From Candidatus Neomicrothrix sp. UBA6944 (GTDB taxonomy: Bacteria; Actinomycetota; Acidimicrobiia; Acidimicrobiales; Poriferisodalaceae): 44,448 nt of DNA. Positions 16,922 through 24,456 of this stretch are shown one piece after another (within the stretch, counting starts at the first letter, position 1; each line of letters starts with the position of its first letter). A program made the position numbers and the translations under genes. The notes under the pieces are model-generated. The model saw nothing but the letters and a program-made list of their open reading frames with translations. It ran no database searches and was not told the DNA's origin. The stretch spans positions 1 to 44,448 of the forward strand of contig DJZU01000022.1 of assembly GCA_002448715.1 (NCBI GenBank), given 5' to 3'.

Positions 16922-17115
16922 TGACGCCCCGCGCTGTCGTGGAACCTGAGAGATTGGCCGCGATTTGCAGTTTTCCCCTTCGGTGGAGCAGTCCTAAGAC
17001 AACCCGCTCTCCAGCGTTGCTTCTTCCCTGCGGTCCTGAGGCCTGAGAGTTTCCCGGGGCGGTTGCTCCTTCGGCGCCAGCCAGCCGTTCTACTTGCTGG
17101 ATGAACTCTCCCACT
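16922..17115 (-). promoter_or_regulatory. Tandem glycine riboswitch upstream of gcvT-gcvP
   Basis: Read on the minus strand, the leader holds two copies of the glycine aptamer. The first has GTGGGAGAG, then GCCGAAGGAGCAA, then ACTCTCAGGC and a GGACCGCAGGG closing part. The second has CTGGAGAG, then CACCGAAGGGG, then ATCTCTCAGGTT. The repeated GGAGAG / CCGAAGG / CTCTCAGG pattern, about 90 bases apart, is diagnostic of the two-aptamer glycine riboswitch. It ends about 25 bases before the gcvT start, so the downstream expression platform is short. Translational control at the gcvT ribosome site seems more likely than a long terminator. That last point is inference. Confidence 0.93.
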
Positions 17116-17135
17116 GGGCGTTGGCAGCGAGCCTT

Positions 17136-17141
17136 ATCCTA
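17136..17141 (-). promoter_or_regulatory. Possible -10 box for the riboswitch-gcvT-gcvP transcript
   Basis: TAGGAT on the minus strand resembles an actinobacterial -10 element. It lies about 20 bases ahead of the first riboswitch stem, which would place the transcript start just before the aptamer. No convincing -35 is seen at the right spacing. This is a weak call based on position. Confidence 0.3.
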
Positions 17142-17200
17142 ATACCCCTGAACAACACCAAATGGTGATTTAGACGTTAATTGAGTTTGGTGAGATGGAA

Positions 17201-17557
17201 CTAGTTCAGAAACTCGGCGATGCGATCTTTCGGCCGACCGATAATCGCCTTTTTGTCTGTGACAAGAACCGGTCGTTGCATCAGCGCTTTGCGCTCAACT
17301 AATAACTTCACCACAGCATCCGAGTTCCCCACGTAATCGTCGGGATTGAGACCCAGTTCCTTAAATTTTGAATCCTTGCGGACCAGGTCTTCAACGGGGT
17401 CTTCAAGGACTGAAACTATGTGCTCCAGGGTTTTCTGATCAGGGGGGTTCTTCATGTAGAGAACGACGTCCACTTCAACATTTTCTTCCTCGGCGACCGC
17501 CAAGGCATTCTTGGAAGAGCCTCAATGTGGGTTGTGATAAATAGTGACTTTCGGCAT
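17201..17557 (-). CDS. arsC: ArsC-family arsenate reductase with selenocysteine at the catalytic position 12
   Basis: Reading through an in-frame UGA at 17522-17524 gives a 118-residue thioredoxin-fold ArsC. The N-terminus VTIYHNPH-U-GSSKNAL matches the HNPxCGxS active site of the E. coli plasmid-type enzyme, with Sec exactly at residue 12. The three arginines that bind arsenate or arsenite are kept: R60 (LVRKD), R95 (MQRPVLVT) and R108 (IIGRPKDR). It would reduce arsenate to arsenite, or another oxyanion or disulfide, with a thiol partner. In this mycothiol-type cell that partner may be mycothiol/mycoredoxin (inference). AAGGAG five bases before the ATG at 17557 fixes the start. Standard calling would begin at a TTG at 17503 and lose the active site. 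A strong SECIS-like hairpin follows the UGA. The gene sits 32 bases downstream of an ECH-family gene. No arsR, acr3 or arsB is nearby. Confidence 0.92.
17488..17524 (-). promoter_or_regulatory. Bacterial SECIS element with the Sec codon of arsC
   Basis: Sixteen bases after the UGA (17522-17524) the message forms CCUUGGC-GGUC-GCCGAGG, a seven-base-pair stem (one G-U pair) with a GGUC tetraloop. The loop begins 23 bases after the UGA, opens with GG, and echoes the AGGUCU loop of E. coli fdhF. This fits the known rules for bacterial SECIS elements read by SelB. It lies fully inside the coding frame. Confidence 0.82.
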
Positions 17558-17589
17558 CGTTGCTCCTTGGTGTATCGGGTAGGACCGTA

Positions 17590-18342
17590 TCAGCGTTTGA
17601 AGCCTTCTTGAATGCGCTCAATCATGTCAGGCGCAGGGCCCGGACCATGTTCCCTGGCCCATTTGAGCCCCTCGTTGCGATCAAAACTCAAGAGTTGACG
17701 CATCTGGCGCTTCTCCTCGCGAAGGGTGTGCCAGGAGTTAGCAGCGACAGTTTTCGCCCACTCTGCGGTCGCAGTTCCTAGATCATCGCCTGGAACGCTC
17801 CGGTTCGCCAAACCCATGCGAACTGCTTCAAGTCCCGTGACCATTCGACCGGTAAACATCATGTCACGAGCCGCTATTGGGCCAACTCTCTCTGGCAGAC
17901 GGTTAGTCATCCCCCATGTGGGCACCATGCCCCACTTACCGTGAGTGTCACAAAATTTTGCATCGTCAGCGCAGATCAACAAGTCGCAAGCAATTGCGAG
18001 CTCCAGAGCGCCCGTGTAGCAGTGACCCCGAACGGAGGCGATGACAGGCTGAGGCATTGTCTCTATAAAGTCCAATAATTCTGCTTGTTGGTGTGGCCGG
18101 GAAGCACGTTCGCCACGCTCAATGGCCTTAAGGTCATTACCAGCCGAAAAAGAGCGACCCCTGCCAGTCAGAACGATTACCCCAATTTCTTCCTGGGAAC
18201 TGGCCAAATCGGCGAGGTGTGCTTCTAATTCAGAAAAGAGTGAAGGACTTAAAGCATTAAGGGCATCAGGGCGGTTGAAGGTAAGAGTGCTTACGCCGTC
18301 CTGATCGTCTCGGAGTACCAAATGGCTGTCAGAGGAGTTCAT
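17590..18342 (-). CDS. Enoyl-CoA hydratase/isomerase (crotonase) family protein lacking the usual catalytic glutamates
   Basis: This 250-residue crotonase-fold protein has the oxyanion-hole segments RGRSFSAGNDL and VRGHCYTGALELAIACD. Where standard hydratases have two catalytic glutamates (as in PEI..G and AMEM), this one has His134 in CDTHGKWGMVP and Asp160 in ARDMMFTG. It may therefore be an isomerase, hydrolase or other crotonase reaction rather than a simple hydratase. The ATG at 18342 is preferred over a TTG one codon earlier. It is upstream of the Sec-containing ArsC by 32 bases and downstream of serB by 43. Its link to arsenate or selenium is unknown. Confidence 0.85.
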   Translation of the reverse strand: MNSSDSHLVLRDDQDGVSTLTFNRPDALNALSPSLFSELEAHLADLASSQEEIGVIVLTGRGRSFSAGNDLKAIERGERASRPHQQAELLDFIETMPQPVIASVRGHCYTGALELAIACDLLICADDAKFCDTHGKWGMVPTWGMTNRLPERVGPIAARDMMFTGRMVTGLEAVRMGLANRSVPGDDLGTATAEWAKTVAANSWHTLREEKRQMRQLLSFDRNEGLKWAREHGPGPAPDMIERIQEGFKR

Positions 18343-18385
18343 CAACCTATATTTTCACACCGGTGGGATGCTTGCTCGAAGTAAA

Positions 18386-19615
18386 TCATTGGAAATTCGC
18401 GTCTAAAGCGTCAGCAGCCTCAACCTCTTCTCGCGATACACCCAACATGAAAAGAATCGCGTCCAAATACGGGACGTTGATGGCTGTGTCAGCTGCCTCC
18501 CGAAGGGCGGGCTTCGCGTTGAACGCTATACCCAGGCCAGCTTTCTTAAGCATGGGTAAGTCATTCGCACCATCACCAATGGCAACCGTTTGCTCTAAAG
18601 GAATGCCTTCTTGTACAGCAATGTCTTCTAACAACTTGGCCTTTCGATCAGCATCAATAATTTCGCCCTCAACCTCGCCCGTAAGGACTCCGTCAACGAC
18701 TTGAAGCGTGTTCGAATAGGCATGATCCAGGTCTAATTCGCGCGCGAGATGGTCAGTGAAGGGAGAGAACCCGCCACTGATGATCGCAACTTTGTAGCCC
18801 AGTCGCTTCAGTGTCCTGATGAAAGTACGTCCACCAGCTGTGAGGATCATCTTGGAGATTGAGCGCTCAATGATGTCTTCCTCGGCTCCTTTCAGAAGAG
18901 CGACACGCTCTCTGAGTGCCTCCACGTAATCGATGTCCCCGAGCATGGCCCTCTCGGTTAAGCGGGCAACTTCATCTCGGTGCCCTGCTTCTGTGCCAAG
19001 AAGGTCGATAACTTCGTTACGAATCAAGGTTGAATCAACGTCGAGAACCACGAGGCGACTCGAGCGGCGAGATAAGTCGTGGGGTTGAATCGCCACATCT
19101 ATTTGTTCCTGAGCAGCAACGTCCATGACGGAGGCTTGGAGCTTTTCGAGATCGGCTCCCTCAACCATGAACTCGTAGCTCCAAACAGGGAAACGCGAGA
19201 GACGATGAATTCTGTGAATGTTCCCACCGCTAGCAGCTATAGCTCCACTGGCTCGAGCCAACGCTGTCGGTGATAACTCTGGTGCCAAAATAGTTACTAC
19301 CTGTCTTCGAGCATGACGCGTGGGCGTGGCATCGACGACCTCGAAGTCGATCTCAAGGTCTCTTTCCCACCCAAATAAAAGAACTTCCTTCACTAAGTCC
19401 CGACCAGCAGGCACCAAGACCGCGAGCCCTAAGGTCAACTGACGACGGACAACCACCTGCTCTATGTCCTGCAGTTCGGCTTCAAGGCCAGCCAAAAGGC
19501 TTAACAACTCACTTGTGATTCCCGGTCGATCGTTTCCGGTAACGCGTATCAAAATGGTTTCGGGGACAGCCACTTCTTTGACCGTAGCCCTACAGGTACG
19601 ACCAAACAGAGTCAT
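18386..19615 (-). CDS. serB: Phosphoserine phosphatase with N-terminal ACT-like regulatory region
   Basis: This 409-residue SerB carries out the last step of serine synthesis, releasing phosphate from phosphoserine. Residues 18-180 contain two ACT-like segments: ETILIRVTGNDRPGITSELLSLL and RQVVTILAPELSPTALARASGAI. These are typical of long actinobacterial and proteobacterial SerB and allow serine feedback. The HAD catalytic pair D192/D194 is in LVVLDVDSTLIRNE. SGGFSPFTDHLA and the AIGDGANDLPML loop complete the active site. No clear Shine-Dalgarno precedes the ATG. It is upstream of the glycine cleavage genes, which fits serine/glycine one-carbon metabolism, although two other genes lie between. 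Confidence 0.95.
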   Translation of the reverse strand: MTLFGRTCRATVKEVAVPETILIRVTGNDRPGITSELLSLLAGLEAELQDIEQVVVRRQLTLGLAVLVPAGRDLVKEVLLFGWERDLEIDFEVVDATPTRHARRQVVTILAPELSPTALARASGAIAASGGNIHRIHRLSRFPVWSYEFMVEGADLEKLQASVMDVAAQEQIDVAIQPHDLSRRSSRLVVLDVDSTLIRNEVIDLLGTEAGHRDEVARLTERAMLGDIDYVEALRERVALLKGAEEDIIERSISKMILTAGGRTFIRTLKRLGYKVAIISGGFSPFTDHLARELDLDHAYSNTLQVVDGVLTGEVEGEIIDADRKAKLLEDIAVQEGIPLEQTVAIGDGANDLPMLKKAGLGIAFNAKPALREAADTAINVPYLDAILFMLGVSREEVEAADALDANFQ

Positions 19616-19784
19616 TTTGTATTAAGTACGACAAATTATTGGAGTATCCCAAAAAGAGGAGCACCGACGTGCACAATGGCCAGGCTGCTTCACATAGTGA
19701 AACCATCATGAATTGAAAAGCGACACCCGTAAAAAGCGATGAATTCTGATAGGAAGATCGGAACGTGTGGTGTCACGGAGAATT

Positions 19785-20801
19785 ATGACGACCTTAACTG
19801 AGCTGTTTCGAAGCGTTAGAACTTGGCTTTTGGTCGCTGCGCCGGGACTTGCGATTGTGATGGTGGCCACAGGGGTGGCGATGTGGGTTAACGCAATTGG
19901 CAACGTCTCTGCAGGAGCGGTCGCGCTCGGTATCGGATTACTAGTTGGGAATTTGATCCCGGATCAAGAACGCGCCCATGAAGGTCTAGCGTTCGCTTCT
20001 AGGCGTCTGCTTCGAGTTGGTGTCGTGCTTTTAGGGTTCCGATTAAGCGTTGGAGAACTCCGACAGAACATGGGCCTCTTCGATGTGTTAGCAGTTATGG
20101 GTCTGGTCGCCCTCACTCTTTGGGGAGTGAGCAAAATCGCCCAGACTCTAGGACTATCTTCAGATTTTGGCCGTCTGCTGGGTGTGGGATACGCAGTGTG
20201 TGGAGTATCTGCGATAGCAGCTGTCAAACCCCTTACCAAAGCTGATGACGAAGAAGTTGCCTACGCGGTTGGTCTTGTCACTCTCTTTGGGACACTCTCA
20301 ATGGTGCTGTATCCGGTCATTGCAGCATTCCTTGACATAACGCCTAACTTATTTGGCTGGTGGGCTGGTTCAGCGATTCATGATGTCGCCCAGGTCGTCG
20401 CGACTGCAACCATGCGCGGCGACGACGCGCTAGAAACAGCTGTGGTTGTGAAGCTGGGCCGCGTTGCGCTACTCGGCCCCATTCTGATCGTCCTAAGCTT
20501 GAGAGAAAGAAAGCAAAATGACGTCCGAGGTGGGATATTCGGACTTGTCCCGCTGTTCGTTTTTGGATTTATCGCAGCAGTCGTTATTCGTTCCAGCGGC
20601 CTAATACCGACCGAGTCGTTAGACGTCTTGGACGCGCTTAGAAAAGCATTTCTTACAGCGGCGATGGTGGGAGTCGGAGCTTTGGTTAAGTTTCGTAACC
20701 TCGCTTCAATGGGTGGACGGCCACTAAAAGTTGGTCTGATCTCATGGATACTGCTTGCTGTCGTAGCCCTCACTACAAGTCGACTTGTGGCGCTTGCTTA
20801 G
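19785..20801 (+). CDS. YeiH-type (UPF0324) putative sulfate exporter family membrane protein
   Basis: This 338-residue integral membrane protein has about ten hydrophobic segments, beginning with WLLVAAPGLAIVMVATGVAM. The family pattern is clear: GLLVGNLIP, RRLLRVGVVLLGFRLSVGEL, GVGYAVCGVSAIAAVKP, GSAIHDVAQVVATA and the final KFRNLASMGGRPL. Family members have been named putative sulfate exporters, but substrate evidence is thin. The ATG at 19785 is chosen for CGGAG just upstream. The GTG pair at 19767-19770 lacks such support. It is divergent from serB across ~170 bases that show no strong motif to me. Confidence 0.87.
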   Translation: MTTLTELFRSVRTWLLVAAPGLAIVMVATGVAMWVNAIGNVSAGAVALGIGLLVGNLIPDQERAHEGLAFASRRLLRVGVVLLGFRLSVGELRQNMGLFDVLAVMGLVALTLWGVSKIAQTLGLSSDFGRLLGVGYAVCGVSAIAAVKPLTKADDEEVAYAVGLVTLFGTLSMVLYPVIAAFLDITPNLFGWWAGSAIHDVAQVVATATMRGDDALETAVVVKLGRVALLGPILIVLSLRERKQNDVRGGIFGLVPLFVFGFIAAVVIRSSGLIPTESLDVLDALRKAFLTAAMVGVGALVKFRNLASMGGRPLKVGLISWILLAVVALTTSRLVALA

Positions 20802-20881
20802 CTGGAAAACTCCCATGATCTGCCGATGGTTGCGCTGACAAAGGAGTACCGTTTGAAACTTGAGGCATTGGGAGGTGCGCG

Positions 20882-22018
20882 GTGTCGATTAAGGGAATGT
20901 GCGACGAAGAATTCTCATTAGTTCATGATGCGTTCGAAGCGAACTTTCTAGCTGGAGATGAACTAGGGGCCAGTGTCGCCGTCACACTCGACGGGCGTTT
21001 CGTGGTCGACTTGTGGGATGGTGACCGCAACGAAAACGGGGAGCCATGGGCCAGTGACACCATCGTTAACGTTTACTCGACAACCAAAACAATGGCTTCA
21101 ATCTGCCTCTTGATGTTAGCTGACAGGAAGATAATCGATTTTGATCTTCCTGTAGCGCACTACTGGCCAGAGTTCGCCGCTAAGGGCAAAGAGTCGGTTC
21201 TGGTGCGCCACGTCATGACTCATCAGACTGGTTGTTCGGGTTTCCCGAGACCAATAACAGTAAATGAACTCTACGATCACTCATTCACCGCTGAGCTATT
21301 GGCCGGGATGGAACCTTGGTGGGAAGCTGGAACTGCTCCGGGATATCACGCACTTACCCAGGGAACTTTGCAGGCTGAGTTAATGAGGCGGGTCGATGGG
21401 CGAACACTGGGAAACTTCTTTCGAGAGGAAATAGCCGAGCCTCTTGGGGCCGACTTCCACATCGGCCTAGCGCCCTCTGAAGATCACCGCGTGGCCCGTC
21501 TAGAAGCCCCGGACCGAAGCATCGACAGAATTCTCGACGTTGAACCTGAGTCAATCGCGATGCGAACCTTTCGTAGTTGCGTATTGGATGGGACCGAGAC
21601 CGAAACTAGCGAGTGGCGACGTGCTGAGATTCCAGCCGCAGGGGGAATCGGTAACGCGCGGTCAATTTCGCGCGTGCACTCCGCAATCGCCTGTGGCGGA
21701 ACAGTCGATGGAGTCACCTTGATGGACGTGTCAACCATTGAAGAAGCTCTGGAACGTCAGACATTTGATCGAGACTTAGTTCTTGGATTGAACGTTCCCT
21801 ACGGCACCGGATTCGGGGTCAATCACGAACGCTTACCTCTAACCCCAAGCGAGAAGACCCTCTATTGGTTCGGGTGGGGAGGCTCTATGGGTGTCATCGA
21901 TCTTGATGAAAGGATCACGGTGTCCTACGCGATGAACAAAATGGCGGGCGGCCTAGTTGGAGATGACAGAGCCTTCAATCTAGTAGCAGCTGTGTATGCC
22001 GCAATTGGGAAGTCATAA
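20882..22018 (+). CDS. Serine hydrolase, beta-lactamase/EstB-like family
   Basis: This 378-residue member of the class C beta-lactamase-like esterase family has the nucleophile motif STTK (S66, K69), the YHALTQG second motif and the GWGGSMG third motif. No signal peptide is present, so an intracellular esterase or amidase is more likely than antibiotic resistance. It is only distantly similar to the other family member at 4645. The GTG start has GGGAGG six bases upstream. A further AAAGGAG sits ~45 bases upstream, before a TTG in another frame, and may be chance. It ends 18 bases from a convergent oxidoreductase gene. Confidence 0.85.
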   Translation: MSIKGMCDEEFSLVHDAFEANFLAGDELGASVAVTLDGRFVVDLWDGDRNENGEPWASDTIVNVYSTTKTMASICLLMLADRKIIDFDLPVAHYWPEFAAKGKESVLVRHVMTHQTGCSGFPRPITVNELYDHSFTAELLAGMEPWWEAGTAPGYHALTQGTLQAELMRRVDGRTLGNFFREEIAEPLGADFHIGLAPSEDHRVARLEAPDRSIDRILDVEPESIAMRTFRSCVLDGTETETSEWRRAEIPAAGGIGNARSISRVHSAIACGGTVDGVTLMDVSTIEEALERQTFDRDLVLGLNVPYGTGFGVNHERLPLTPSEKTLYWFGWGGSMGVIDLDERITVSYAMNKMAGGLVGDDRAFNLVAAVYAAIGKS

Positions 22019-22036
22019 AGACCCGCACAGCTAGCG

Positions 22037-23050
22037 CTAGATCGCCTGAATGTCTTGAATAACGTCGGGAGGGAGATCGGCAGGAATTTCGGGAGACGCA
22101 CTGGCGCCGATGGCATTGGTAAGCCCACCAAACCTTTCGGAAATAGCATGCGCAATCTCATCATGTCGTCCCACAGCAGCGAATTCTCTAACGACGTCAT
22201 CGCTGACTAGGGAAGCCATCTGGGACCACCCATCATTTTTTGAAAGAAAATTCAGTTCTTGTCCTAGATCCAGAAGGTCGTGCTCTTCGAAAACCGGCCA
22301 ATAAGCCTTCGTGCTTCCATAAAAACCAATTCGGTAACGAACCCAATCAACCATCTCCTGCACTGATTGATCATCAGGGCCGGTGCAGACAAAACCCCCT
22401 CCGCTTATCTCAAACTCCTCCAAGGTCCTAGAGCTTTCAGCGAGACCAGTTAAGAGTTCAGGCAGAACTTGACGCTCCAAGTAAGCGCGAGTGCAAAAAG
22501 CATGGAGTCGAACACCGTCACACACGCGTCCGGCTGTTCGTAGCATCGCGGGGCCCACCGCCGCCATTGTGATCCTTGGCACTGGCACTTCGAGAGGCTC
22601 AGGGGTGAAATTGGGAGTCATGAGGGTGAAGCTGTAGAACTCGCCCTCATAGTTCAATGGTTGACCCGTGCGCCATGTTTCCCAGATTGCCCTAACAGCC
22701 TCGACGTATTCACGCATTCTTCGTGCCGGGGAAAGCCACTTCACGCTGAACCGGCGCTCGTTATGGCCCCGGACTTGGCTACCGAGACCCAACTCGAATC
22801 TTCCAGCGCTCGCTTGTTGCAGGTCCCAGCCAATATTGGCGGCGATCATTGGACTTCGAGGAAACGCTATGGCGACGCCAGTAGCCAACGTCAGCTTTTC
22901 TGAATGAACTGCCGCCACAGCTAGGGGAAGAAAAGGATCATGTCTGTTTTCCAGTGAAACTATGCCGTCGTAACCGTCGGCTTCGATGCTCTTAACCGCG
23001 GCTGGAATATCTCGCAGATCTGCTTGAGGGAAAGTTGTAAATACCTTCAT
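22037..23050 (-). CDS. Luciferase-like (LLM class) F420-type oxidoreductase, TIGR03617-like
   Basis: This 337-residue TIM-barrel oxidoreductase has the bacterial luciferase-like layout: MKVFTTFPQADL at the N-terminus, SEKLTLATGVAIAFPRSPM, AGRFELGLGSQVRGHNERRF, and PRITMAAVGPAMLRTAGRVCDGVRLHAF. Actinobacterial members usually use reduced F420 as the hydride carrier. Cofactor choice here is by family, not from a decisive residue. Its ATG overlaps the stop of the FMN-binding-protein gene by four bases, so the two are translationally coupled and may share a flavin or F420 function. Substrate unknown. Confidence 0.87.
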   Translation of the reverse strand: MKVFTTFPQADLRDIPAAVKSIEADGYDGIVSLENRHDPFLPLAVAAVHSEKLTLATGVAIAFPRSPMIAANIGWDLQQASAGRFELGLGSQVRGHNERRFSVKWLSPARRMREYVEAVRAIWETWRTGQPLNYEGEFYSFTLMTPNFTPEPLEVPVPRITMAAVGPAMLRTAGRVCDGVRLHAFCTRAYLERQVLPELLTGLAESSRTLEEFEISGGGFVCTGPDDQSVQEMVDWVRYRIGFYGSTKAYWPVFEEHDLLDLGQELNFLSKNDGWSQMASLVSDDVVREFAAVGRHDEIAHAISERFGGLTNAIGASASPEIPADLPPDVIQDIQAI

Positions 23051-23649
23051 GAGCTTGGTGGCGTGGGGAGAACATCAGCAAAGATGTCCCACTCTTTCCA
23101 CTCAGGCTGAGGGGGAGCCACTTCACCGCCAGGAGCAAACTCGGAAATTGTTCCAGATTCCAAGTCATGGATATATCTAGGACAGTTTGGAAAGATGCGA
23201 CTCACCTGAACCTCCACCACCGCCTCAGCTCCCTCAAACTGCTCTAAGGCCGGCGCGCTGAGGAGAACCTGCCCGATGCCATGTACTCGTATTCGATTGG
23301 CTTTGTCGTTTTGGCGGATAAATAACAGAGCAACTCGGCCGGTCTCTTGGATGTTGCCCAGCGATCGAAACATGCCATTTCCGTCGTATGACGGAAAGCG
23401 GATGGTTCGATCGTCTAGAACTTGAACAAACCCGGGTCGACCGCCTTTGTACGAAACATCGGGGAAACCGCTCTCATCTACAGTCGCCAAAAAAAAGTAA
23501 GTAGCACGCTCGAGGTAGGAAGCAGTCTTTTCGTCTATCGACTCTTTGACGGTTACCTCTTTGAGGCGGTCCGCTAGGCGCCGAGCATCGAAGTGGTCCT
23601 GCAGAGCCCTAGCTCCCGTCCCATACAGATCACTCGCTTTTTCAGTCAT
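23047..23649 (-). CDS. Pyridoxamine 5'-phosphate oxidase-like flavin-binding protein
   Basis: This 200-residue split-barrel protein of the PNPOx-like family contains YFFLATVDESGFPDVSYKGGRPGFV, IRFPSYDGNGMFRSLGNI and RVALLFI. These form the FMN- or F420-binding barrel. The C-terminal PNCPRYIHDLE segment recalls the group of 'pyridoxamine 5'-phosphate oxidase family' proteins of about 200 residues that are not true PdxH. A redox or heme/flavin-handling role is possible, but vitamin B6 synthesis is unlikely. It is coupled by an ATGA overlap to the luciferase-like oxidoreductase. Confidence 0.82.
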   Translation of the reverse strand: MTEKASDLYGTGARALQDHFDARRLADRLKEVTVKESIDEKTASYLERATYFFLATVDESGFPDVSYKGGRPGFVQVLDDRTIRFPSYDGNGMFRSLGNIQETGRVALLFIRQNDKANRIRVHGIGQVLLSAPALEQFEGAEAVVEVQVSRIFPNCPRYIHDLESGTISEFAPGGEVAPPQPEWKEWDIFADVLPTPPSS

Positions 23650-23685
23650 CTCTTCACCCTAGACGGCTACTTGCTGGCCACTTCG

Positions 23686-24417
23686 TTAGCTGTGTGGCTT
23701 GTGAGCTTTACGGGAGCCCGCCTCCCAGTCTTCCATGACAGGATCCGTTTCGAGTGTTCCCAAAACATTGATCTGTGGGGCCTCGCGAAGCGAACGTTTC
23801 ATTTCGGCGAAGCCAGGAAAGCTGGCAAGTTCTATCACGGCGTTCCAAAGCGGAACTGCATCCTCGTCGCTGGGAACCCTGGAAATAACTGGTCCGAAAA
23901 ATGACAGCCCCGAAGGTGGTTGGAACGAGATAATTGGAGTTCCAACGTCTCGGCCGGTGCGTGACAACGCTAATTCGGTCTCGCCCTCTATGACCGCATC
24001 CCAGTCCGGGTCATCTACAGCCGAAGCGAAACCTTTGGGTAAACCGGCAGTTTCAAGACAGCGCTCTGCATGTTCTACTGTTCCGAGCTGTTTTCTGAGA
24101 CCAGGCTGTTGGTCAAGATCCCAGTAGTGAGTACCGAAGGCGGCGTACAGAGACGACATATGGTCCCGTCCCATGTCCTGCCGTACCTTTGCGGCAACCC
24201 TAAGAAACTTTAACCCTGCTGTGTGTCCTTGCTCGTAACCGGACGGAAAGTCTGTTTCATAGTTCTTGTCTTTGTTGAGAATGCGCAGAGAAATAAAACG
24301 CCAATCAACTGAATAGTTGGTTTGGAGTGCGACTTTTTCGACCCACCTCGAAGTAACCCAAGCGAAAGGGCAAATTGGATCCCAGAAGAATTCGATGTCG
24401 TATTTCTCATTGCTCAT
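23686..24417 (-). CDS. DsbA-fold thiol oxidoreductase, mycothiol-dependent reductase (Rv2466c)-like
   Basis: This 243-residue thioredoxin-fold protein closely follows the actinobacterial Rv2466c-type layout. The N-terminus FFWDPICPFAWVTSRWVEKV holds the active-site Cys followed by PFA rather than PWC. The motif is therefore a single-Cys CPxA type, suggesting a monothiol mechanism with mycothiol. GTPIISF and FFGPVISRVPSDEDA supply the cis-Pro region and C-terminal motif. The ATG at 24417 is taken because an upstream frame extension would run into the divergent hydrolase gene. Only ~39 bases separate the two divergent starts. It pairs functionally with mycothione reductase at 6436 (inference). 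Confidence 0.83.
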   Translation of the reverse strand: MSNEKYDIEFFWDPICPFAWVTSRWVEKVALQTNYSVDWRFISLRILNKDKNYETDFPSGYEQGHTAGLKFLRVAAKVRQDMGRDHMSSLYAAFGTHYWDLDQQPGLRKQLGTVEHAERCLETAGLPKGFASAVDDPDWDAVIEGETELALSRTGRDVGTPIISFQPPSGLSFFGPVISRVPSDEDAVPLWNAVIELASFPGFAEMKRSLREAPQINVLGTLETDPVMEDWEAGSRKAHKPHS

Positions 24418-24456
24418 AACGACATCATTACCACGTCCCGGCCTATCGTCGGCTAG

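Noticed and set aside
16869..17114. An open frame of 81 codons overlapping the leader of gcvT
   Set aside because: It overlaps the tandem glycine riboswitch and has no protein-like signal. Its openness comes from the structured GC-rich RNA.
20852..20920. Possible leader peptide at a TTG ahead of the second serine hydrolase
   Set aside because: A Shine-Dalgarno-like AAAGGAG is present but the 22-codon frame shows no repeated codons or attenuator hairpin.
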